Shown: positions 35,746 to 44,124 of the stretch, one piece after another
How the letters are laid out: the number at the start of each line of letters is the position of its first letter
Numbering within the stretch: the first letter of the stretch is position 1
From: Saccharopolyspora indica
Lineage (GTDB): Bacteria; Actinomycetota; Actinomycetes; Mycobacteriales; Pseudonocardiaceae
DNA: 64,000 bases
Direction: 5' to 3'
Assembly (NCBI RefSeq): GCF_027853965.1
Contig: NZ_JAQGLB010000027.1
Coordinates: forward strand, 30,814-94,813
Translations under genes and position numbers: made by a program
The notes under the pieces: model-generated
Database searches by the model: none
What the model saw: only the letters and a program-made list of their open reading frames with translations
Told to the model about the DNA's origin: nothing

Positions 35746-37305
35746 GTGCCGCGCACCTCTCACCGGGCCGGGGCCGTGCTGCTGCCGTTGCTGCTGGTGG
35801 TCCTCGCGGCGTGCTCGGCCGGCCCGTCGGACCGCCCGGCGGTCGCGTTCCAGGACGGCGATCAGCAGGTCGCGCCCGCCCCGCAGCCGCCGAAACCGGC
35901 GCCCGTCCCGGAGCTCGGCGGGCCCAGCGACGACATGCTCCTGTGGTCGGACTGCACCGACCAGACCCGCGCGGAGCTCGGCGAGCTGCCGGCGGGGATG
36001 ACCGTCAGCTGCTCGCAGCTGCTCAGCACGCTCGACTCGCCGGAAGCACCCGAACGCGGCACCGCGCGCAACTCGCTGCTGCGCGTCGGTTCCGGCCAGC
36101 GCGTGCCGCTGGTGGTGGCCGGCGACGTCGGCGGCGAGCCCGGCACCACGTTCGCCGCGCGCATGGCCGTCCAGCTGCCCGAGCTGCTGAACACCTTCGA
36201 CATCATCGGCATGGACCGGCGCGGCACCGGCGAATCCGATCCCGCCGCCTGCGTCCCGCAGCCGCAGCGCGAAGCCATCGTCGACTTCGACGCGCGCGCC
36301 ACCGACCGCGCTCAGCTGGACCGGCTGCTGGACCCGGTGCTGCGGGCGAGCCAGGAGTGCCTGCTCGACCTCGACGAGCGGTTGCAGGCCTACGACACCT
36401 GGCGGGCCGCGTCCGATCTCGAAGAGCTGCGCCTGGACCTGGGCGTGCCGAAGCTGCACGCGATCGGCCGCGGCGAGGCCTCGCGGCTGCTGACCACCTA
36501 CGCCGAGCGCTTCCCGACCTCGGTGGGCCGGATGGTGCTGGACGGCGCGCCGGATCCGACCCGCGACGCCATCGGGCAGGCGGAGCACGAAGCTCAGGCC
36601 GCCGAGCACGTCTTCGACGTCTTCGCCGCGGACTGCGCCGGTCGCGGCTGCCCGCTGGGACCGGAACCGCGCAAGACCGTCGACGGCCTCGTCGAGCGCA
36701 CGCGCCAGGTGCCGCTACCGGCCGGGAACACCACCATCGGCAGCGGCCGCGTGGTGCAGGCGATCCTGCTCGGCCTGAGCGATCGGAAGAACTGGCCCGC
36801 GCTGGCCGATGCGCTGGCGGCGGCCGACCGCGGCGACGGTGCCGGGCTGGCGGAGCTCAGCGCGCCGCTGGTCACCGCGCAGGGCATCAACCCGCCGTGG
36901 CTGGACGGCGAGCTGATCACCAGCTGCAACGACACCACGCTCCGGGTGCCGCCGCAGCGCGCCGGTGATCTCGCGAAGGACTGGGTGAACAGGTTCCCGC
37001 TGTTCGGCGGGGCCGCCGTGCAGCGGCTGGTGTGGTGCGGGTCGTGGCCGGTTCCGCAGCAACCGCTGCCCGCGCCGCGCCGTCCCGACCTGCCGCCGAT
37101 CCCGGTGATCAGCACCGCGAACGACCCGCTGGTGCTCGAAGCGGGCAGCGAGCACATGGCCGAGCAGCTGCCGACCGGGGTGCTGGTGCGCTGGCAGGGT
37201 TCCGGGCACGGCGCCATCGGCCGCTCCCAGTGCGTCACCGGTGCCGTCACCCGGTTCCTGCAGCAGGGCACCGTGCCGACCGACGGCATGGCCTGCCCGG
37301 AGTGA
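35746..37305 (+). CDS. Lipoprotein alpha/beta hydrolase, tripeptidyl-aminopeptidase-like, nucleophile Ser missing
   Basis: 519 residues. A lipobox VLAAC (Cys23) makes it a surface lipoprotein. DRRGTGES, the C-terminal TANDPL Asp and GSGHG His match the SlpD/Hip1-like peptidase family. The nucleophile elbow, normally GxSxG, reads AIGRGE, with Gly241 in place of Ser, so hydrolysis by the usual mechanism looks impossible. GTG start with GAGGAG five bases upstream. Its position corresponds to Rv2672. It may be a binding protein or use another mechanism. Confidence 0.8.
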   Translation: MPRTSHRAGAVLLPLLLVVLAACSAGPSDRPAVAFQDGDQQVAPAPQPPKPAPVPELGGPSDDMLLWSDCTDQTRAELGELPAGMTVSCSQLLSTLDSPEAPERGTARNSLLRVGSGQRVPLVVAGDVGGEPGTTFAARMAVQLPELLNTFDIIGMDRRGTGESDPAACVPQPQREAIVDFDARATDRAQLDRLLDPVLRASQECLLDLDERLQAYDTWRAASDLEELRLDLGVPKLHAIGRGEASRLLTTYAERFPTSVGRMVLDGAPDPTRDAIGQAEHEAQAAEHVFDVFAADCAGRGCPLGPEPRKTVDGLVERTRQVPLPAGNTTIGSGRVVQAILLGLSDRKNWPALADALAAADRGDGAGLAELSAPLVTAQGINPPWLDGELITSCNDTTLRVPPQRAGDLAKDWVNRFPLFGGAAVQRLVWCGSWPVPQQPLPAPRRPDLPPIPVISTANDPLVLEAGSEHMAEQLPTGVLVRWQGSGHGAIGRSQCVTGAVTRFLQQGTVPTDGMACPE

Positions 37306-37337
37306 TCCCGCAAACACCCCGGGCAGACCCGCGCCGC

Positions 37338-37442
37338 TCAGCCGCAGCTGGAGCAGCAGCCACAGGACGGACCGCTGCAGCTGCCGCAGCAGCTGCAGCC
37401 GCCCTGGGGTTGCGGAGCGCGCTCGACTTCGGTGCGGACCAT
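37338..37442 (-). CDS. 34-residue Cys-rich peptide with Gly-Gly leader-like N-terminus
   Basis: The ATG has GGGAGG five bases upstream, an excellent site. The first 15 residues (MVRTEVERAPQPQGG) are charged and end in Gly-Gly. The last 19 consist only of 8 Cys, 6 Ser, 4 Gly and 1 Pro, with motifs CSCCGSC and CGCCSSCG. I do not recognise the family. Options are a metal-binding peptide or the precursor of a modified peptide cleaved after GG. No YcaO, radical SAM or transporter gene lies within several kilobases. It is convergent with the lipoprotein hydrolase. Confidence 0.7.
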   Translation of the reverse strand: MVRTEVERAPQPQGGCSCCGSCSGPSCGCCSSCG

Positions 37443-37649
37443 GGTGGCCTCCCGCTTCGTGGGTGATTCCGGCAGTTGCGATGGTGCTCGCCTGCGGAGC
37501 AACGCCGACACCGCTGCCCGAGCGAACCGGTGTCCGCCAACGAGCTGATCAGTACCTATGTATTCATTGCAATCAGTAACCGGACGGAAATCCGCGCGAC
37601 GGATCGGGCGACCGGTGGCATGATCGACTCCTCCGACCGAAGGAGCACC

Positions 37650-38180
37650 GTGCTCGACCGCGCCATCCTGCTGATCACCGGCATCCAGGCCGCAGGCAAG
37701 TCCACCATCGCGCAAGGCATCGCCGAACGGCTGCCGCGCTCGGTGCACCTGCGCGGCGACACGTTCCGCCGCATGGTGATCGGCGGCCGCGAGGAGATGT
37801 CCGCGCCGCCGTCGGACGAGGCGCTGCGCCAGCTCCGGCTGCGGCACCGGCTGACCGCGCAGACCGCGGACGCCTACTTCGCCGAGGGCTTCGCGGTCGT
37901 CGCCCAGGACGTGGTGCTCGGCGAGCACCTGACCGAGCTGGTCGAGCAGATCCGCAGCCGCCCGCTGCTGGTGGTGGTGCTCGCCCCGGACGTCGAGGCG
38001 ATCGCCGACCGGGAGGCGGGCCGCGGCAAGACCGCCTACGACACCTGGGCGATCGCCGAGCTGAACGCGGTGCTGCACGAGCAGACCCCGCGGCTGGGCC
38101 TGTGGCTGGACACCTCGGGCCAGACCCCGGAGCAGACGGTCGAGGAGATCCTCCGCCGCTGGCCCGAAGCCGTCGTCTGA
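37650..38180 (+). CDS. P-loop kinase/phosphotransferase (AAA_33, zeta-toxin-like fold)
   Basis: 176 residues. The P-loop is ITGIQAAGKSTIAQ; LRGDTFRRM and AQDVVLGEHL follow, and a Thr/Arg lid (REAGRGKTAYD) lies near residue 125. The fold is shared by chloramphenicol phosphotransferase, polynucleotide kinases and zeta toxins; small-molecule or nucleoside phosphorylation is likely but the substrate is unknown. GTG start five bases after GAAGGAG. No epsilon antitoxin is adjacent, so a toxin role is not supported. Confidence 0.8.
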   Translation: MLDRAILLITGIQAAGKSTIAQGIAERLPRSVHLRGDTFRRMVIGGREEMSAPPSDEALRQLRLRHRLTAQTADAYFAEGFAVVAQDVVLGEHLTELVEQIRSRPLLVVVLAPDVEAIADREAGRGKTAYDTWAIAELNAVLHEQTPRLGLWLDTSGQTPEQTVEEILRRWPEAVV

Positions 38181-38181
38181 T

Positions 38182-38955
38182 TCAGCCCGGCAGCGCGTAC
38201 TGGTAGTCGTCCGGGTAGTGCTCGAACGGCGGGTAGGTCGCCTGGACCGCGCCGTTGCCGATCAGGCCGAGGACGCCCAGCACGATGAACACGACCAGCA
38301 GCGCCCGGCCGCCCTTGGACATCACCAGCGGGCGCGTGCCGGGCGACTGGCGCGGCGGGTTCTCCTCCGCCCGCGCGTCGCCGAACAGGTAGCGCGGGTA
38401 GGCGCCGGTGAGCAGGTAGAAGTAGGCGTTGGTGCGGAATCCGAAGCGCAGCACCGCGGAGGTGGCGTCGAAGACCGGGCGCGGGGTGCGGCCGAGCACC
38501 AGCACGATCAGCCAGATGAACAGCGCCAGCACCGCCCAGCCGTGCGCGACGATCGCGCTGAGGATCGCGGCCGGGATGACCAGGACGATCCGGAAGAGCA
38601 CCGCCAGCCGGTTCAGCTCGCCCGGCCGCAGCTCGACCCGCACCGGGTAGTCCGGCTGGTCCACCAGGAACGGCGGGTAGCTGTCGACGAGCAGCAGCTG
38701 GTAGGCCGACACCCGCGCCTGGTAGCCGATGTAGAGGGCCAGGAACTCCGAGAGCCAGTCCGGCAGGCGCCCCAGGACCAGCGCGGCGAACCAGCCGACG
38801 ATCAGCACCACCGCGGCCGCGATCGACACGAACCACAGCACGACGAAGTGCGGTACCAGCAGCAGGATCCGCAGCAGGACGGTCCAGCGCCGCTGCCGCT
38901 CGGGTGCTGCGACGTCCAGCTCTGGCCGGAACAGGTCCGCTGGCTGCGCGGTCAT
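38182..38955 (-). CDS. DUF4389 family membrane protein
   Basis: 257 residues with five to six membrane segments. DYPVRVELRPGELNRLAVLFR and RILLLVPHFVVLWF are the repeated DUF4389 features, and a second copy of the repeat is implied. Function unknown. The ATG has AGGAGG seven bases upstream. Its stop is one base from the stop of the convergent kinase gene. Confidence 0.82.
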   Translation of the reverse strand: MTAQPADLFRPELDVAAPERQRRWTVLLRILLLVPHFVVLWFVSIAAAVVLIVGWFAALVLGRLPDWLSEFLALYIGYQARVSAYQLLLVDSYPPFLVDQPDYPVRVELRPGELNRLAVLFRIVLVIPAAILSAIVAHGWAVLALFIWLIVLVLGRTPRPVFDATSAVLRFGFRTNAYFYLLTGAYPRYLFGDARAEENPPRQSPGTRPLVMSKGGRALLVVFIVLGVLGLIGNGAVQATYPPFEHYPDDYQYALPG

Positions 38956-39043
38956 CGGCGCCTCCTGTCCTAAGTGGAGCGGACTGCAGCGTACCCACGG
39001 ACGGCGCACCCGGCAGATCGTCCGCAGCGCACCGGGGAGGCGC

Positions 39044-39049
39044 TACGGT
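39044..39049 (+). promoter_or_regulatory. Leaderless -10 element for the small membrane protein gene
   Basis: TACGGT lies six bases before the GTG at 39056, with no ribosome binding site at a suitable distance. Confidence 0.42.
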
Positions 39050-39055
39050 GGTGCG

Positions 39056-39355
39056 GTGGAGCGCCGTGAACCCGAGGACCAGCCCGGCCGCCTCGGCGAC
39101 GAACTCGACGGGCTCGACCCGTACGACCCCGAGGTCCAGGCCTTCGCGGAGCACCGCGACCGGATGCAGTGCCCGAACTCCGACGCCACGGTCGAGGGCA
39201 TGCTGCGCGGCGTGGGCGACTTCGCCCAGAGCGCCAACCGCGCCAACGGTCACCGCCGCCTGGTGGCGGTCCTGGTGGTGGCGCTGATCCTGCTCGGCGT
39301 CCTGTACACGGTCTGGAACGCGCTCGTCTTCGTCTTCAGCACCTTCGCGGGCTGA
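39056..39355 (+). CDS. Small single-pass membrane protein
   Basis: 99 residues. The acidic N-terminal 45 residues include DPYDPEVQAFAEHRDRM, and one membrane helix lies at about 70-92 (LVAVLVVALILLGVLYTV). No known domain is recognised. It precedes msrB in the same direction, separated by 66 bases, so it may be expressed with or just ahead of it. Confidence 0.7.
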   Translation: MERREPEDQPGRLGDELDGLDPYDPEVQAFAEHRDRMQCPNSDATVEGMLRGVGDFAQSANRANGHRRLVAVLVVALILLGVLYTVWNALVFVFSTFAG

Positions 39356-39409
39356 CTCGCAGTGGTGTTCGACTCGCCGGGCGGCAGTGCAGTTGATCTC
39401 GGCACGGAT

Positions 39410-39415
39410 TAGCGT
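39410..39415 (+). promoter_or_regulatory. Leaderless -10 element for msrB
   Basis: TAGCGT ends six bases before the msrB ATG. No purine-rich ribosome site is present upstream. Confidence 0.42.
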
Positions 39416-39421
39416 GGAAGC

Positions 39422-39838
39422 ATGGATGCAGGTACCCCGAAGGTCAGCAAAACCGATCAGGAGTGGCGCGAGCAGCTCAGCCCGAACGAGTACGCGGTGC
39501 TGCGCCAAGCCGCCACCGAACCGGCCTGGCAGGGCGAGTACGTCGACACCAAGACCACCGGGGTCTACGAGTGCCGGGGGTGCGGGGCGGAGTTGTTCCG
39601 CAGCCAGACCAAGTTCGAGTCGCACTGCGGCTGGCCGTCGTTCTACGACCCGGCCGACACCGACGCGGTGATCCTCCGCGAGGACAACTCGCTCGGCATG
39701 CGCCGCGTGGAGGTCCTGTGCGCGTCCTGCCACGGCCACCTGGGCCACGTCTTCGAGGGCGAGGGCTACGCCACCCCCACCGACCAGCGCTACTGCATCA
39801 ACTCCATCGCCGTCCGCCTGGTGCCGGAAGATTCCTGA
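39422..39838 (+). CDS. msrB: Peptide-methionine (R)-S-oxide reductase
   Basis: 138 residues. Two zinc-binding CxxC pairs (CRGC and CASC), HCGWPSF, GHLGHVF and the catalytic Cys in RYCINSIAV are all present. The enzyme repairs R-methionine sulfoxide in oxidised proteins using thioredoxin. Its place before the hem genes matches Rv2674. Confidence 0.95.
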   Translation: MDAGTPKVSKTDQEWREQLSPNEYAVLRQAATEPAWQGEYVDTKTTGVYECRGCGAELFRSQTKFESHCGWPSFYDPADTDAVILREDNSLGMRRVEVLCASCHGHLGHVFEGEGYATPTDQRYCINSIAVRLVPEDS

Positions 39839-39919
39839 ACACCTCCAGTTGCGGAATCGCAACGTGAGATTGTTCCTTCCTGGAACAGCCGATCGGGCTG
39901 TTGTGTCAGCGTTTGGCGC

Positions 39920-40639
39920 ATGAGTTGGGAGCAGCTGGTCACGTGGATCGCCGCCGGACTGGCCATCGTGGCCGTCGGGATCGCCGGTTGGCAGCTGTGG
40001 CTGGCTCGCAGGGAGGCCCGCGCGGCCGTGCAGCGGACCGAGGCGATGCGCCGGCTGGTGGCCGCCGCTGAAGCTCATGCCGAGCAGTCGACCAAGGCCG
40101 CCCACAACGCCCGCGCGCAGGCCGAGCGGGCGTGGGAGCAGATCAAGCTCGCGCAGGCCCAGCTGGAGGAGGCCAGGCAGGAGCGCCAGGTCAGCACGCA
40201 GACCGAGCAGTGGGAGTGGGCCTACGCGGTGACCACCAGCGCCCGCGAGCTCGTCGACAGCAGCCAGGAGCTGATCCGCACCGCCATGGACGGCCAGGTC
40301 GCGCCGCACTACAGGGTGGCCGCCGACCGGCACTACCGGCAGACGGCGCAGCGCTGGCAGGAGACCGTGATCAAGGCGGTGGCGCGCACCTCGCCGGCGT
40401 TGGAGACGCAGCAGCAGATCGTCCGGTTCGTCGACGTGCACCACCGCCTGCACGGGCAGCTCGGGGTGCTGCTGCGCGCGGTCGAGACCGACACGCTGGC
40501 CGAGGGCGACGCGCTGAGCAGGCAGGTGCTGGGGCTGCGGCAGGAGCTCAACAGCGTGCACCGGCAGATGCAGCGCACCATCAGCGCGAGTCTGTCCACT
40601 CCGGACACTCCCACGCAGCAGATCGCGCAGGCGAAATGA
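39920..40639 (+). CDS. Membrane-anchored coiled-coil protein
   Basis: 239 residues. One N-terminal membrane helix (about 6-28) is followed by a long Ala/Glu/Gln-rich coiled coil (residues 30-100) and a helical C-terminal half. No enzyme motif is visible; it resembles generic actinobacterial scaffold proteins. The 5' region holds two small hairpins (39847-39862 and 39886-39903). A strong terminator hairpin separates it from convergent hemQ. Confidence 0.75.
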   Translation: MSWEQLVTWIAAGLAIVAVGIAGWQLWLARREARAAVQRTEAMRRLVAAAEAHAEQSTKAAHNARAQAERAWEQIKLAQAQLEEARQERQVSTQTEQWEWAYAVTTSARELVDSSQELIRTAMDGQVAPHYRVAADRHYRQTAQRWQETVIKAVARTSPALETQQQIVRFVDVHHRLHGQLGVLLRAVETDTLAEGDALSRQVLGLRQELNSVHRQMQRTISASLSTPDTPTQQIAQAK

Positions 40640-40674
40640 CCGGGCGGGGCCGCGATCGCTCGCGGTCCCGCCCG
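40640..40674. terminator. Bidirectional terminator before hemQ stop
   Basis: CCGGGCGGG-G-CCGCG and CGCGG-T-CCCGCCCGG form a 15-position stem with one opposed G/T pair and a 5-6 base loop, immediately between the convergent coiled-coil and hemQ genes. Confidence 0.8.
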
Positions 40675-40681
40675 GGAATCG

Positions 40682-41377
40682 TCAGGGCAGGCGGGTGACC
40701 AGGTCGGCCACGTCGACCCGGGTGCCCGTGTAGAACGGGATCTCCTCGCGGACGTGCAGGCGGGCCTCGGTACCGCGCAGGTGGCGCATCAGGTCCACGA
40801 TGCGGTGCAGCTCGTCGGCCTCGAAGGCCAGGATCCACTCGTAGTCGCCGAGCGCGAAGGAGGCCACCGTGTTCGCCCGGACGTCCGGGTAGTCGCGGGC
40901 TTCCTTGCCGTGGTCGGCCAGCATCTTGCGGCGCTCGTCGTCGGGCAGCAGGTACCACTCGTAGGACCGCACGAACGGGTACACGCAGATGAACTTGCGC
41001 GGGTCCTCGCCGGCCAGGAAGGCCGGGATGTGGCTCTTGTTGAACTCCGCGGGGCGGTGCAGCGCGACGTTGCTCCACACCGGCTCGGAGGACTGCCCGA
41101 GCGGCGTCTCGCGGCGGAACCCGGTGTAGGCCGCCTGGACCTGCTCGATCTCCTCGGAGTGCCACCAGATCATGAAGTCCGCGTCGGCCCGCAGCCCGGA
41201 GACGTCGTAGACGCCGCGGACCACGACGCCGGAGTCGGCCAGCGAGTCCAGGTACTCCTGGGTCGCCTGAGCCGCCTTGGCCCGGTCCTCCGGCAGGGTG
41301 CCCTGCTCGATGCGGAACACCGACCACATGGTGTAGCGGATGGTGTCGTTGAGCTCGTCGTAGTTCAGCCGCGCCAT
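40682..41377 (-). CDS. hemQ: Coproheme decarboxylase (HemQ/ChdC), chlorite dismutase family
   Basis: 231 residues. YTMWSVFRI, FMIWWHSEEIEQVQ and the conserved YPFVRSYEWYLLPDDERRK (containing the catalytic Tyr) are HemQ features. The enzyme decarboxylates coproheme to heme b using peroxide, the last step of the Gram-positive coproporphyrin pathway. The ATG starts four bases after the hemY stop, so it is the third gene of hemE-hemY-hemQ. No ferrochelatase gene is in the window. Confidence 0.92.
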   Translation of the reverse strand: MARLNYDELNDTIRYTMWSVFRIEQGTLPEDRAKAAQATQEYLDSLADSGVVVRGVYDVSGLRADADFMIWWHSEEIEQVQAAYTGFRRETPLGQSSEPVWSNVALHRPAEFNKSHIPAFLAGEDPRKFICVYPFVRSYEWYLLPDDERRKMLADHGKEARDYPDVRANTVASFALGDYEWILAFEADELHRIVDLMRHLRGTEARLHVREEIPFYTGTRVDVADLVTRLP

Positions 41378-41381
41378 GGCT

Positions 41382-42815
41382 TCATGGTCCCACTTCCCGG
41401 CAGGTCCCCCGCAGCAGGGCCCGCGTGATCTCCATCGCTGCGGCCTCCCCCGTCGCGACGCACGCCGGGACCCCGACGCCGTGCAGCGCCGCACCGGCGA
41501 GCGCCAGGCCCGGCTGCTCGGCCACCGCTCGCTCCACGTCGGCGATCAGGTCCAGGTGGCCCACGCCGTACTGGGGCAACCCGCCGCCCCAGCGCAGCAC
41601 GACCGAGTCCACCGGTTCCGCCGCGATCCCGGTCAGCTCGGCGAGGTCGGCCCGCACCCGGCGCTGCACCTCCGCGTCGTCCAGTCGCAGGTCGGCGGTC
41701 TCGCCGAACCGGCCGACCGAGCCGCGCACCAGCAGTTCGCCGCCCGCACCGCGCAGGTGCGGCCACTTGTTGCTGGAGAAGGTGAAGGCCTTCGCGGTGA
41801 ACGGGGTTCCGTCGGCGTGCCGCTCGCCGCGCGCGATCAGCACGCCCGAGGCGTTGGGCAGCGCGACGTCCGCGGGCAGCGCCAAGCCGACGACGACCAT
41901 GGAGGCCAGCTCCACCTCGCCGAGCTTGACCGCGGCGGTGGGCACGACGTCCTGGAGCAGGCGGCGCGCCGAAGGGGCGGGCACCGCCAGCACGACGCCG
42001 TCGACGTCGAGGAACTCCGGGCTCGGCGCCGCGCCGATCTCCAGCCGCCAGCCGGTCGCGGTCCGGGTCAGGCCCCGCACCGGCAGCCCGAGCCGCAGCT
42101 GCGCGTCGGCGGCGATCAGCAGCTGGTCGATCAGCCGCCGGTAGCCGCTGTGGAACGCGCCGAACACCGGCAGCTTCGGCGCGTCGGGCTTCGGCGCGGG
42201 CAGCGCCGAAGCGGCCGCCGCGGTGATCGACTCCGCGCCCGCGTCCAGCGCCGCCGCCAGGGCCGGGACCGTCGCCCGCAAGCTCAGCCGGTTCGAGTCG
42301 CCCGCGTAGACGCCGCCGAGCAGCGGTTCCACCAGCCGGTCCACGACCTCGTCGCCGACCCGGCCGCGCAGCAGCTCGCCGACCGGGACGTCCGCGCCGT
42401 CGAGCCGCAGCGGCGGCAGCTCCGGTTCCGCGCGCACCGCCGCCAGGCCGGCCTCCGACAGCACGTCGCGCACCGCCTCCGGACCTGCGGGCACGCCCAT
42501 CACGGTGCCGGTCGGCAGGCGCCGCGTGCGGCCACCGGCGTGCACCGACGCCGACACCCCGCCCGGGTGCACGACGTCGGCCGCCACGCCCAGCTCGTCC
42601 GCGAGGCGCAGCACCTCGGGCCGACGCGCCAGGAACGCCTCCGCACCGAGGTCGTAGGCCCGTCCGGCCAGCTCGACCGTGCGCAGCTTCCCGCCGATGC
42701 GGGAGGCCTGCTCGACCAGCACGATCTCGGCCTGCGGCCCGAGCTCCCGGCGCAGCCGGTGAGCGGCGGCCAGCCCGGCGATGCCGCCGCCGACCACTGC
42801 GACCCGCGGTGCCAT
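41382..42815 (-). CDS. hemY: Coproporphyrinogen III/protoporphyrinogen oxidase (HemY/CgoX)
   Basis: 477 residues. The FAD-binding VVGGGIAGLAAAHRL is at the N-terminus, then ASRIGGKLRT and DLGAEAFLAR; the C-terminal LALAGAALHGVGVPACVATG closes the FAD site. In actinobacteria with HemQ this oxidase acts on coproporphyrinogen III to give coproporphyrin III. The ATG overlaps the hemE stop by one base (TGATG). The frame is open far upstream, but only this ATG fits the Rossmann start. Confidence 0.93.
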   Translation of the reverse strand: MAPRVAVVGGGIAGLAAAHRLRRELGPQAEIVLVEQASRIGGKLRTVELAGRAYDLGAEAFLARRPEVLRLADELGVAADVVHPGGVSASVHAGGRTRRLPTGTVMGVPAGPEAVRDVLSEAGLAAVRAEPELPPLRLDGADVPVGELLRGRVGDEVVDRLVEPLLGGVYAGDSNRLSLRATVPALAAALDAGAESITAAAASALPAPKPDAPKLPVFGAFHSGYRRLIDQLLIAADAQLRLGLPVRGLTRTATGWRLEIGAAPSPEFLDVDGVVLAVPAPSARRLLQDVVPTAAVKLGEVELASMVVVGLALPADVALPNASGVLIARGERHADGTPFTAKAFTFSSNKWPHLRGAGGELLVRGSVGRFGETADLRLDDAEVQRRVRADLAELTGIAAEPVDSVVLRWGGGLPQYGVGHLDLIADVERAVAEQPGLALAGAALHGVGVPACVATGEAAAMEITRALLRGTCREVGP

Positions 42816-43900
42816 CACTGCTGCTTGCTCGCGGTGTGGACGAGTTCGACGACCCGGGTCAGCACCTCGGGGTCGGTGCTCGGCAGCACCCCGTGGCCGA
42901 GGTTGAAGATGTGCCCGCCCGCGGCCTGGCCCTCGGCGAGGATCCGGCGCACCTCGCGCTCCACCGCGTCCCACCCGGCGAACAGTACCGCCGGGTCGAG
43001 GTTGCCCTGCACCACCGGCGCGCCCGCGTCCGGCGCCGCCGCCCGCAGCCGGGCCGCCGCGTCGTCCAGCGGGATCCGCCAGTCGACGCCGACCACGTCG
43101 GCCCCGGCGGTGCGCATCGCGCCGAGCAGCTCGCCGGTGCCGACCCCGAAGTGGATCTTCGGCACGTCGGCGATCTCGGCGACGCCCGCGAAGATCCGCT
43201 CGCTGTGCGGCAGCACGAACTCGCGGTAGTCGCGCAGCGACAGCGCGCCCGCCCACGAGTCGAACAGCTGGATCGCGTCGACACCTGCCGCCAGCTGCAC
43301 CCGGAGGAACCGCAGGGTGGTCTCCGACAGCTTCTCCAGCAGCGCGTGCCAGGTCTGCGGGTCGGAGTGCATCAGCGCCTTGGTCTTCTCGTGGTTGCGG
43401 CTGGGGCCGCCCTCCACGAGGTAGGAGGCCAGCGTGAACGGCGCTCCGGCGAACCCGATCAGCGGCGTGGACCCCAGCTCGCCGACCAGCAGGCGGACCG
43501 CTTCGGCAACCGGCTCCACCTGGTCCGCCTCCAGCTGCGGCAGCGCGGCGACGTCGGCGGCGCTGCGGACCGGCTCGGCCACCACCGGCCCGGTGCCCGC
43601 GACGATGTCCAGGCCGATGCCCGCGGCGTAGAGCGGCAGCACGATGTCGCTGAACAGGATCGCGGCGTCCACGCCGTGCCTGCGCACCGGCTGCAGGGTG
43701 ATCTCGCTGACCAGCTCCGGGGTCAGGCACGACTGCAGCATCGGCACGCCCTCGCGGATCCGCCGGTACTCCGGCAGCGAGCGGCCGGCCTGGCGCATGA
43801 ACCAGACCGGGGTGTGCCGGGGCGTGCCGCCGCGCGCGGCGACGAGGAAGGGGGCGTCGGCGAGGTCTCGGCGGGCCGGGACCGGTGCGGGATTCGTCAT
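42815..43900 (-). CDS. hemE: Uroporphyrinogen decarboxylase
   Basis: 361 residues. WFMRQAGRSLPEYR, ILFSDIVLPLYAAG (catalytic Asp) and QLFDSWAGALS, with HFGVGTGELL and GNLDP, are the family marks. It converts uroporphyrinogen III to coproporphyrinogen III. The start is this ATG or a TTG three codons upstream; neither has a clear ribosome site. First gene of the heme operon; divergent from the DUF3000 gene, as in mycobacteria. Confidence 0.94.
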   Translation of the reverse strand: MTNPAPVPARRDLADAPFLVAARGGTPRHTPVWFMRQAGRSLPEYRRIREGVPMLQSCLTPELVSEITLQPVRRHGVDAAILFSDIVLPLYAAGIGLDIVAGTGPVVAEPVRSAADVAALPQLEADQVEPVAEAVRLLVGELGSTPLIGFAGAPFTLASYLVEGGPSRNHEKTKALMHSDPQTWHALLEKLSETTLRFLRVQLAAGVDAIQLFDSWAGALSLRDYREFVLPHSERIFAGVAEIADVPKIHFGVGTGELLGAMRTAGADVVGVDWRIPLDDAAARLRAAAPDAGAPVVQGNLDPAVLFAGWDAVEREVRRILAEGQAAGGHIFNLGHGVLPSTDPEVLTRVVELVHTASKQQ

Positions 43901-44111
43901 CGGGGTCAATGTCCGTACGTCGATCGATCCCGGGAGTACCGCACGGGCGCTGCCTCGGCGGCGGACCGGGCTTGCGCGGCAATCTTCGCATGTCGGCCGG
44001 AGCCCCGGTCCGGCGAACTGGCATTGCGCGGCGGCGCAGGTCGGGCCGCTGCGGCGAGGTGCGGATCGATGTTGATCGGCGTGCCTCCGCCACCGCTGGC
44101 ATCCGGCCGCA

Positions 44112-44117
44112 TAGAGT
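44112..44117 (+). promoter_or_regulatory. Leaderless -10 element for the DUF3000 gene
   Basis: TAGAGT lies exactly seven bases before the GTG at 44125, and there is no ribosome binding site. Confidence 0.5.
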
Positions 44118-44124
44118 CGGCGGC

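Noticed and set aside
37338..37442. Cys-rich peptide as only a terminator or triplet-repeat artefact
   Set aside because: The DNA has GCAGCTG repeats that could fold, but the ribosome site, ATG and strict C/S/G/P composition are hard to explain without translation.
37650..38180. Zeta toxin of a toxin-antitoxin pair
   Set aside because: The fold is compatible, but no epsilon antitoxin gene is next to it and the Cys-rich peptide does not resemble one.
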